A stretch of DNA of 12,958 bases, taken from Planctomycetota bacterium. Its GTDB lineage: Bacteria; Planctomycetota; Planctomycetia; Isosphaerales; Isosphaeraceae. Where the stretch lies: assembly GCA_021807585.1 (NCBI GenBank), contig JAKBCQ010000012.1:1-12958 (forward strand), in the 5' to 3' direction. Positions 1 to 5,471 of the stretch are shown here, in pieces. The stretch's first letter is position 1, and every line of letters starts with the position of its first letter. The notes beneath the pieces were generated by a model, which saw nothing but the letters and a program-made list of their open reading frames with translations, was not told the DNA's origin and did not search any database. The position numbers and the translations under genes are program-made.

Positions 1-120
1 GTCTGGAAGAGAAACAATCACGATGTTTTGCCTGTTTATACGATCTTGCGTTGCGGGATCGATTCGATCCTCCTCGAACGAACCTTCCAATACGCTTATC
101 GCTCGGAAGAATCGGTTCAT
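1..120 (-). CDS. Unrecognised protein, N-terminal 40 codons (runs off the left edge)
   Basis: An ATG at 120-118 opens a frame with no stop down to base 1, giving at least 40 residues (MNRFFRAISVLEGS..., ending ...NIVIVSLPD at the edge). An AGGAG ribosome binding site lies at 134-130, nine bases before the ATG, stronger than the site of the preceding gene. An in-frame TGA lies 15 codons upstream (165-163) with no ATG, GTG or TTG start codon between it and this ATG, so the start is well fixed. The frame begins 61 bases after the stop of the XRE/ImmA gene on the same strand, so the two are probably co-transcribed. XRE-ImmA genes often precede the effector or toxin partner of a stress or phage module, but no domain can be recognised in 40 residues and no function is claimed. 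The fragment is short enough that a chance open frame remains possible. Confidence 0.55.
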   Translation of the reverse strand, partial: MNRFFRAISVLEGSFEEDRIDPATQDRINRQNIVIVSLPD

Positions 121-129
121 CGAGGGAAA

Positions 130-134
130 CTCCT
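130..134 (-). promoter_or_regulatory. Ribosome binding site of the truncated left-edge gene
   Basis: AGGAG on the minus strand, nine bases ahead of the ATG at 120. It is the main reason for calling the truncated reading frame a real gene. Confidence 0.5.
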
Positions 135-181
135 GAAATATCTTATCGAGCGAGATGATTGCTCAGCTATCGAAGAGCGCG

Positions 182-1327
182 TCATCGTGCCAATAGCTTT
201 TTATTCCGTCGCCAGGTCGTCGAGGCACGGATCGCATCCTCCAAGGGGATTCTCAAAAGTTCGGCGACCTTCGACACGCTTATTTCATCAAGCAGCAAAG
301 CCGATCGCACGAGTCGCTCGAACCGTGTGTTTTTATTGAACGAAACGCTCGCGATCGGTTCGGGTTCCAGATCTTTCATTTTCGCTGCGCCACGGATTCC
401 CAGACGATTCTTTATGTTATTGATTAGAAAAGGTCGTTCGGATTCCACAAGACCTAGATCTTTCAACCGATAATAGAGGCAATGGATACTCACAAAAAAC
501 GATTGTTTGAGAAGCAAGAGGGAATCGATCAAATCGAGCTCGTTTAATTTTTCATCGCGCCATTTCAAACTGATGTCGTAGCTGGGGACGAGAAAAGAAC
601 CGGCGAAGACGTTCGCTTCTTTTTCGTAATCCCTCGACGAATCACCGTCAGCTATCTGGTCGGAAGAGAAGATCCAGGGATGTAGCACAAGATGCCCCAG
701 TTCATGAGCCGCGCTAAATATCACGCGCTCGATTCCGTAATCACGATCGGGGAGCATAATCAATTTCATACCTCCCTGAACGACGCTCACACCGTCGAGT
801 CCTTGAAAATCATCCTTGAAGAAGAGACAGCGAACCCCAAGCCCTTCAAGAACCCCGGCGATATTGAGCGGTCCCTGATCGACCAATCCGCTCGATTCGC
901 GAACTTTTTCGGCGAGCGATTCTATCGCCCTTTCACTGATTGGTTCATCAAAGTGCTGAAGGAAGGTTTCGATACCGTCACGAGGATTAACGCCACGAAT
1001 TCTTTCGATTTCTTGATACGATCGTAAGAGCGATCGAGCCGTCGCAAGAACCGAGGGGTTCCGATGCGTCTTTTGATGAGCCCGAAACGCGAATCGAGGC
1101 TCGGGTTCGATTTCCGTATGTCCGATCAACTCCTGGAGAGTCGATCCCAACGCCGAAGCGATCTTACTCAATTCGTTAGTCTTCGGATTCGTCTTCCCCG
1201 TCTCATAGTTCGTGATCGTGTTTCGGCTAACGCCGACAGCTTTCGCGAGCTCGGCCACGGTCATCGCGATCGACTCTCGCCGCGAACGGATCATTCGACC
1301 AATCAGATCGGAATCGTCGAGACTCAT
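182..1327 (-). CDS. XRE-family HTH regulator fused to ImmA/IrrE-type metallopeptidase
   Basis: The 381-residue protein has an N-terminal XRE-type helix-turn-helix at about residues 9-65 (TVAELAKAVGVSRNTITNYE is the recognition region). The COG2856/ImmA-IrrE domain follows, with zinc motif H208-E-L-G-H212 and a downstream E235-K-E237-A-N-V-F-A segment that supplies the third ligand in this family. A C-terminal segment (about 340-370, ISVSKVAELLRIPLEDA) resembles the short helical tail common in XRE-ImmA fusions. In related systems (ImmA of ICEBs1, IrrE/PprI) the protease cleaves a repressor to switch on mobile-element or stress genes; here repressor and protease are one chain, so self-control is plausible. 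The frame is open up to 1480, but the HTH begins properly only after the Met at 1327, and a promoter sits inside the extension, so 1327 is chosen. No clear Shine-Dalgarno site precedes it. The region is AT-richer than the gltB region. The class is secure; the target is unknown. Confidence 0.88.
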   Translation of the reverse strand: MSLDDSDLIGRMIRSRRESIAMTVAELAKAVGVSRNTITNYETGKTNPKTNELSKIASALGSTLQELIGHTEIEPEPRFAFRAHQKTHRNPSVLATARSLLRSYQEIERIRGVNPRDGIETFLQHFDEPISERAIESLAEKVRESSGLVDQGPLNIAGVLEGLGVRCLFFKDDFQGLDGVSVVQGGMKLIMLPDRDYGIERVIFSAAHELGHLVLHPWIFSSDQIADGDSSRDYEKEANVFAGSFLVPSYDISLKWRDEKLNELDLIDSLLLLKQSFFVSIHCLYYRLKDLGLVESERPFLINNIKNRLGIRGAAKMKDLEPEPIASVSFNKNTRFERLVRSALLLDEISVSKVAELLRIPLEDAIRASTTWRRNKKLLAR

Positions 1328-1432
1328 TTTTGAATATCGATCTTGAATAAGGTTTATTCGAACGAAAAGGCGAACGCCGGAACCGTCTCCATGCTCAAAA
1401 TATTGGGCGCCCGGAATGCGAATCGTTCCTTT

Positions 1433-1461
1433 ATCGTACAAAACGATCAAAACTTTGACAA
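1433..1461 (-). promoter_or_regulatory. Candidate sigma-70-type promoter of the XRE/ImmA gene
   Basis: Read on the minus strand, TTGTCA (1461-1456) and TACGAT (1438-1433) are separated by exactly 17 bases. This matches the -35 consensus in five of six positions and the -10 consensus in four of six. The expected start of transcription is near 1426, leaving about 100 bases of leader before the chosen ATG at 1327. Its position excludes translation from the far-upstream in-frame ATG at 1480. It is a prediction from sequence only. Confidence 0.4.
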
Positions 1462-1611
1462 GAGCGCGGCGACTGAGCATTCAAAAGTCAATACCGTCAC
1501 GATAACGCGAAGAAACAGGAAACATCAGCGACGATCGAGCAGACGTTCGAGCAATGAGCGGAAGAGCGAGGATTTAGCATCGATATACCCCGATGCTTCG
1601 AATCTCGCATC

Positions 1612-1659
1612 AAAAACAATCGCCCGGTCGCGATCAAATCAATGATCGCGATCGGGCGA
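1612..1659 (-). terminator. Intrinsic terminator closing the BlaI / M56-HlyD operon
   Basis: On the minus strand a 17-bp stem is formed by 1659-1643 and 1636-1620, with a 6-base loop (1642-1637). Sixteen pairs are Watson-Crick and one is mismatched (T/G wobble on one strand, A/C on the other). The tract ATTGTTTTT follows directly (1620-1612). It lies 70 bases after the stop of the M56-HlyD gene and before the XRE/ImmA promoter, so the two minus-strand units are transcribed separately. Confidence 0.8.
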
Positions 1660-1728
1660 CGCAATTCGCCGAGCTCGATGATTATTTCAACTTGTGAACC
1701 ACAAAATCGGTACGCAATCTGAATCGCG

Positions 1729-4698
1729 TCAATTCATGTTCCCCTCCGGAAAGAATCGCCGCTTGATCTCGTCGTTTTTGATCTCTTCCTTGATCTTCAC
1801 GCGAGTTCCATTTTCAATCCTCGGCATAAAGACCGATCCCGTCATCCTCGGAAAATCGTGCGGAGAAACATATCGAATCAGATTCAAGATAAGATCACCA
1901 TCCATAACGTGCAACCCTGATTGATTGATTTCGACGTTCGGGAAAACCGCGATCGCATCCCCTTCATTCAAATCGTCTCCTTGGGGCATGATGCACGAAA
2001 ACTTGCCGTCGCTCCAAAGCGCGTTGATCTGAGTTCCGACATGCACGAGCGAAGCCTTGCCGTCGGATACGCGTACCACCACATATTGGGGGTGCTTCAC
2101 CGGCCGCGAATGCAGGTTAACATCTAACAATTCGTGTTCCTCGAAGACGCAGTAACTCGGGACGATGAGAACGTTACTGTAGACGTTGAGGAATATCGAT
2201 AGCGATCCCGTCATTCCGGGACGGAGCCTACCGTCGGGATTCGGCAAGTCGAATTCGAAGCCGATGGTGCGAGTTTTCTCGTCGAAAGCGTAATCGATCC
2301 GACTCACTTTGGTTCGAATCGTTTTTCTCGGCGAATATAACTCGACATCGATCGGATCGCCGACGTCGAGTTGATCGGCGTAATTTTGCGGCATCGAAGC
2401 CGTACCCGTCAGATGATCCGCGGACGAGACGACGAACAACGGTTCACCCTTGTCCGCGTCGACGCGATCCCCCTCGTGAACGTTTCGCTTGAGCACGACT
2501 CCGTCGATCGGAGACAGGAGTTTACCCGCGTCTTTCTTCGCCCGTAAATTCGCGAGTTCCGATTTCGCTTCAACGAGTTCAATCTCGGCGGTCATTTGAT
2601 CGGTTCGAGAACCCTCCTCGAGCGATTCGTATTCCGACGCGCTCGATTTCGCGAAATTCACCCGCGCCTTGGCCGCTTCCACCTCGGACGATGCGATCAA
2701 GAATTTTGATTTCGCGTCGTCGACCGATGATTGAGAGGCCGCTTCTTTGAACTTCATTTCTTTAATGTGTGCATACAATTTCTCATTCAACACCTTCTGT
2801 TCCTCGGCTTGCTTCACCGCGGACTCGGCCTCGATAATCGCCGCTTTTTTCGCCTGAAGCGCAGCCGAGGCGGCCTTGGCCGACGAATCGGCCTTGCGAA
2901 GTCGAAGCTTGGCGAGTTCGAATTTGCGCTGCGCGATCTCGATGCGGTCGTCCACATCGACCTTCAATTCGGCGAGCAAGTCCCCTTTTTTCACGCGTTT
3001 TCCCGAATCGACAAGCGTGCCGGCGGCGACGATCCCGCCGACCTTGGCGTAAATCGAAATCGGACTCGATGCGACAAGTTTACATTCGAGAAAATAGGGT
3101 CCGCTCGCGTTATGACGCCGAAGCCGCGTCACCGTGACTTCGAGCGGCGGCTCGGATTTGGCCGAATCGACGACGTTTTGCTTTTTTGCGGGATCCGCCG
3201 CGGGCTTTTTGACGTCCGCCGCCGCGGGTTCGTCGGCGGTTTTTTTCTCCGCGGGCGATTCGGGTTCGTCCGCTTGTTTTTTTTCAGAGGGCGCCGAGGG
3301 CTTGGCCGCGCCGGACGATTCGGATTGACTCGTTATCTGTTGATTCTTGGATGTTCTGCTTTCGTCGTCGGCGCGCGATGGTTCCGCGCGGAACGCTCCC
3401 GCGAAGACGATCGCGACCGCGACCGCGCACGCCGCTCCGATTTTCGTCAGCCGTCCGGGAACGCACGATTCGGTTCCGATCGAGCCTTCGATCGAATCCA
3501 ATCGACGCGCAAGCTTACTCGTACGTGTCATCGCCATGCCGATCGTCTCCCATCTTCGCCGCGCCAGTCCCGTCGCCACTTCAAGCAACGTCGCGCGGTA
3601 CGCCTCGGAACTTCCCAGCCAAAAGACGCAAAAATCGTCGCACGCCTGCTCGCGGAGCGTCTCGGTGAGCTTTCGAGCGAGCCAAACGAACGGGTTGAGC
3701 CAGTGCGCCGCGATCGCGAAACGAAGCAAAATGTTCCAGAAATAATCATTTCGCTTGATGTGCGCAAATTCATGGATTAGAATCGCCTCGATCATCTCGG
3801 AGGTCGCGGCCTCGACGAGCCGATCGGGAACGAGGACGACGGGGTTTCGCGCTCCGACGACGGTCGGCACGTCGACCTCGATCGATCGCATCAATCGAAC
3901 CCGCGGTACGACCCCGATCCGATTGCGCAGTTGTTCGAATTTCGCGAGCCAAGCTTCGTCTACAAGCGGCACGGCGTTTTTACCGAGCCCCGAGGCGCCC
4001 CGAATTCCGCCGATCAACCGCGCCAGTAAGATCAAAGCGACAAAGCCGTGGCTCCAGATAAAAAAAGTTCCATACGGTAAATCGATACCGGAGCGCGATC
4101 GAGCCGAAATCGCTGATTTTAGAATCGGATCGCGCTCTCGCGTTTTATTTTTCAGTGTATCTTTATCTCTTGAATTCAAGCCGACCGGAGCGGCGTGATC
4201 CCGCGTCGAGTCGACGTCGATCGACGCGAGCTCGATCGAAGGCCGCGACGTTTTCGACTCGACGCGGGAACTTTTCGGTTCGTTCACGTGCTCGTACGAT
4301 CCGATCGGTATCGGCGTTGAAACGGCCTTGATCGCTGCTTTCGGATCGCGTTCGAGCTCGGCGAATTTCGGATCGGAGATTAGATGAACGTTCACGTTAG
4401 GATTCGTCGCTCGCGCATGGAAAATTCCGATAATTTTTCCGACGATCGCTTCGGTTTGGGTGCGGATCGGCGCGGCGAGCGCGGCGGGAACGAGCGCGAT
4501 CGCGGGGGCGAGCAACCAGCCGACGGTACAAGCGTTCCAGACCGCCGATTTGGCGCGGCAGCGATTACGACCGAGTGCGAGATGAGCGATCAGGGCGATC
4601 AATCCGAGAATCAGCCCCGTCGCAAAGACGTCGATTTCGAACGCGAAGAGCGTCCTCGGCTCGGCGATCGACCGCCCCAAAATCGCATACATGATCAT
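1729..4698 (-). CDS. BlaR1-like M56 membrane metalloprotease fused to an HlyD-type efflux adaptor
   Basis: A 989-residue fusion. Residues 1-437 are an M56/BlaR1 module with hydrophobic segments at about 24-42, 54-76, 212-232, 323-341 and 418-437. The zinc site is H309-E-F-A-H313, and E350 in EQACDD is the usual third ligand. Residues 76-211 form an unusually large loop expected to be extracytoplasmic. A low-complexity K/E/A/P/D linker (about 440-515) leads to an RND/ABC-type adaptor: first lipoyl half about 540-580 (GKRVKKGDLLAEL), long Ala/Lys/Glu coiled coil about 582-725, second lipoyl half 729-757 (SPIDGVVLKRNVHEGDRV), then beta-barrel and membrane-proximal regions to about 935. In BlaR1 the segment after the last helix is the external beta-lactam sensor; here the adaptor takes that place. 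The ATG overlaps the repressor stop (ATGA), so translation is probably coupled. Inference: the protease cleaves the BlaI partner when the adaptor domain detects an envelope or efflux signal. No pump gene is nearby. Domain calls are firm; the role is inferred. Confidence 0.88.
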   Translation of the reverse strand: MIMYAILGRSIAEPRTLFAFEIDVFATGLILGLIALIAHLALGRNRCRAKSAVWNACTVGWLLAPAIALVPAALAAPIRTQTEAIVGKIIGIFHARATNPNVNVHLISDPKFAELERDPKAAIKAVSTPIPIGSYEHVNEPKSSRVESKTSRPSIELASIDVDSTRDHAAPVGLNSRDKDTLKNKTRERDPILKSAISARSRSGIDLPYGTFFIWSHGFVALILLARLIGGIRGASGLGKNAVPLVDEAWLAKFEQLRNRIGVVPRVRLMRSIEVDVPTVVGARNPVVLVPDRLVEAATSEMIEAILIHEFAHIKRNDYFWNILLRFAIAAHWLNPFVWLARKLTETLREQACDDFCVFWLGSSEAYRATLLEVATGLARRRWETIGMAMTRTSKLARRLDSIEGSIGTESCVPGRLTKIGAACAVAVAIVFAGAFRAEPSRADDESRTSKNQQITSQSESSGAAKPSAPSEKKQADEPESPAEKKTADEPAAADVKKPAADPAKKQNVVDSAKSEPPLEVTVTRLRRHNASGPYFLECKLVASSPISIYAKVGGIVAAGTLVDSGKRVKKGDLLAELKVDVDDRIEIAQRKFELAKLRLRKADSSAKAASAALQAKKAAIIEAESAVKQAEEQKVLNEKLYAHIKEMKFKEAASQSSVDDAKSKFLIASSEVEAAKARVNFAKSSASEYESLEEGSRTDQMTAEIELVEAKSELANLRAKKDAGKLLSPIDGVVLKRNVHEGDRVDADKGEPLFVVSSADHLTGTASMPQNYADQLDVGDPIDVELYSPRKTIRTKVSRIDYAFDEKTRTIGFEFDLPNPDGRLRPGMTGSLSIFLNVYSNVLIVPSYCVFEEHELLDVNLHSRPVKHPQYVVVRVSDGKASLVHVGTQINALWSDGKFSCIMPQGDDLNEGDAIAVFPNVEINQSGLHVMDGDLILNLIRYVSPHDFPRMTGSVFMPRIENGTRVKIKEEIKNDEIKRRFFPEGNMN

Positions 4699-5084
4699 TT
4701 CTCCGATCTGCTTTTTTTGGTCTTGAGCCTGGTTTTGCGGAGTTGCTCGAGTTGTTCGGGAGTGATGTGTTCGTCCTCGATGAGTCTGAGGACGAGCTGT
4801 TCGGCGGAGCCTTCAAAGAATTGCTTGAGAACTCCGCTGATCGCGGCCTTTTGAGCCTTCGTACGCTCAGCCGCTGGTTTATATAAATACGCTTTGCCGG
4901 TCTCGACATGTTTGACGTATTGTTTGGTTTCGAGAACGCGAAGGAGCGTTCGGACGGTGGAATCGTGGGGATCTCCCGAGAGTTCGCCGCGGATCTGATC
5001 CGCGGTCGCCTCACCCATCCGCCACAACACGTCCATGATCTCCGCCTCGCGTCCCGTCAGCGTTTTGGATGCCGGCCTCGCCAC
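4695..5084 (-). CDS. BlaI/MecI/CopY-family transcriptional repressor
   Basis: The 129-residue winged-helix protein is of the penicillinase-repressor family, at its usual length. Family motifs are clear: LTGREAEIMDVLWRMGEAT at residues 9-27, the recognition region with HDSTVRTLLRVLE at about 40-52, and the wing GKAYLYKP at about 63-70. The C-terminal half is the dimerisation helix region where, in BlaI and MecI, the sensor protease makes its inactivating cut. It is the first gene of an operon with the M56-HlyD protein, overlapping it by four bases. Such BlaI/M56 pairs are repressor plus membrane protease. The GTG start is chosen because GGAGG lies seven to eight bases upstream and no ATG is available. 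A perfect palindrome between promoter and start is its likely autoregulatory operator. There is no reason to assume a beta-lactam signal, since the sensor lacks a penicillin-binding domain. Confidence 0.92.
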   Translation of the reverse strand: MARPASKTLTGREAEIMDVLWRMGEATADQIRGELSGDPHDSTVRTLLRVLETKQYVKHVETGKAYLYKPAAERTKAQKAAISGVLKQFFEGSAEQLVLRLIEDEHITPEQLEQLRKTRLKTKKSRSEK

Positions 5085-5092
5085 GTCGATTT

Positions 5093-5097
5093 CCTCC
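5093..5097 (-). promoter_or_regulatory. Ribosome binding site fixing the GTG start of the BlaI-family gene
   Basis: GGAGG on the minus strand, eight bases before the GTG at 5084-5082. It supports the non-ATG start of the repressor. Confidence 0.7.
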
Positions 5098-5103
5098 GTA
5101 TTT

Positions 5104-5119
5104 CGTTAATTTATTAACG
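5104..5119. promoter_or_regulatory. Candidate BlaI-family operator (perfect 16-bp palindrome)
   Basis: CGTTAAT-TT-ATTAACG is a perfect inverted repeat with 7-bp arms and a 2-bp centre. It lies between the predicted promoter (5130-5158) and the ribosome binding site, at about +5 to +20 of the transcript. A repressor bound there would block initiation or early elongation, as expected for autoregulation by a dimeric BlaI-type protein. The assignment to this repressor is inferred from position and symmetry. Confidence 0.6.
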
Positions 5120-5129
5120 GGCCATCTGG

Positions 5130-5158
5130 ATCATACGGGGGAGCGATCGGGTCGACAA
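5130..5158 (-). promoter_or_regulatory. Candidate promoter of the BlaI / M56-HlyD operon
   Basis: On the minus strand TTGTCG (5158-5153) and TATGAT (5135-5130) are separated by 17 bases. That is four of six -35 matches and five of six -10 matches. Transcription would start near 5123, placing the 16-bp palindrome immediately downstream and leaving a leader of about 40 bases to the GTG start. Confidence 0.5.
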
Positions 5159-5298
5159 GGGGCGTCCGATCAAAAATCGGGCGGAATCGTTGAAGACCTC
5201 GCTGCGTCATGGCGCTGTTGAGGGTCGGTCGAAAAAAACAAGTCGCTCGGTGTGCGAACCCGACGCGATCGCCGAATCTCCGTCCTTATCCAAGCCAT

Positions 5299-5334
5299 GC
5301 GAGCGCAGCGCGCTCGCTACAACCATGCATGGTT
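5299..5334. repeat. REP-like palindrome pair (GC-rich hairpin plus 14-bp perfect palindrome)
   Basis: GCGAGCGC-AGC-GCGCTCGC (5299-5317) is an 8-bp perfect hairpin with a 3-base loop. Three bases later AACCATGCATGGTT (5321-5334) is a perfect 14-bp palindrome. The CATGC at 5296-5300, running into the first hairpin, is repeated in the second palindrome. The pair resembles REP/BIME-type intergenic elements, but only one copy is in the window, so family membership is not shown. It could also be an operator. Confidence 0.35.
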
Positions 5335-5373
5335 TAGGATGATACGTTTTTTTTCATTTGGACCGCGAGGGGG

Positions 5374-5404
5374 TTGACTTCTCTTCGCACGCTCGCTTTA
5401 CTAT
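5374..5404 (+). promoter_or_regulatory. Candidate promoter of the LysR gene
   Basis: TTGACT (5374-5379, five of six matches to the -35 consensus) is followed 19 bases later by TACTAT (5399-5404, four of six matches to the -10 consensus). The spacing is slightly long and the -10 assignment uncertain. Transcription would start near 5411, about 60 bases before the chosen LysR start, which argues against the upstream in-frame ATG at 5358. Confidence 0.35.
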
Positions 5405-5428
5405 TAACAATCCCAATAACGTGCGAAG
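5383..5428. promoter_or_regulatory. Spaced 9-bp inverted repeat over the LysR promoter
   Basis: CTTCGCACG (5383-5391) and CGTGCGAAG (5420-5428) are perfect reverse complements 28 bases apart, bracketing the predicted -10 of the LysR gene. The arm centres are 37 bp apart, roughly three and a half helical turns. LysR-type regulators commonly repress their own promoter, so an autoregulatory site is one reading. The arms would be only partly in the transcript, so an RNA hairpin is less likely. Confidence 0.4.
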
Positions 5429-5471
5429 GACAGTATCGGTAAAAGCGTATCTGGACCGATGGGTTGAAGCG

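Larger units (their letters stand above)
1328..1728. other. Intergenic region between the XRE/ImmA gene and the M56-HlyD gene
   Basis: About 400 bases without a convincing gene. It holds the leader and promoter of the XRE/ImmA gene (1328-1461), a small hairpin at 1576-1597 (AGCATCG/CGATGCT around an 8-base loop) and the terminator of the upstream operon (1612-1659). The stretches 1462-1575 and 1660-1728 show nothing recognisable. A 100-codon plus-strand frame from 1343 was judged spurious. Confidence 0.6.
5159..5471. other. Intergenic region between the BlaI operon and the LysR gene
   Basis: About 310 bases between the divergent BlaI-family and LysR genes with no supported gene. Contents: an 8-bp hairpin at 5163-5183 (one wobble, loop CAAAA, no T-tract), a palindrome cluster at 5299-5334, a T8 run at 5346-5353, and the LysR promoter region with a spaced inverted repeat (5374-5428). 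The stretch 5184-5298 shows nothing recognisable. Confidence 0.6.

Noticed and set aside
1328..1480. N-terminal extension of the XRE/ImmA protein to the ATG at 1480
   Set aside because: The extra 51 residues resemble no part of the family, and a TTGTCA-17-TACGAT promoter lies within the extension, downstream of the ATG at 1480. The HTH starts naturally at the Met at 1327.
1343..1645. A 100-codon plus-strand reading frame in the gap upstream of the XRE/ImmA gene
   Set aside because: It starts with TTG, has no ribosome binding site, is Arg/Ser/Asn-rich without a recognisable fold, and runs into the terminator hairpin of the opposite strand. It looks like chance open sequence.
2731..3780. A 349-codon plus-strand frame antisense to the M56-HlyD gene
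   Set aside because: It is Arg/Phe/Gly-rich low-complexity translation of the complement of a clearly real gene. There is no start signal and no family motif.
5163..5183. Hairpin CGTCCGAT / ATCGGGCG with loop CAAAA upstream of the BlaI promoter
   Set aside because: It has one wobble pair, no T-tract, and lies outside the likely transcripts. It may be chance in CGATCG-rich DNA.
5358..5471. N-terminal extension of the LysR protein to the ATG at 5358
   Set aside because: LysR proteins start at the MQLETLKIF-type motif, and the extension contains the likely promoter and a spaced inverted repeat.
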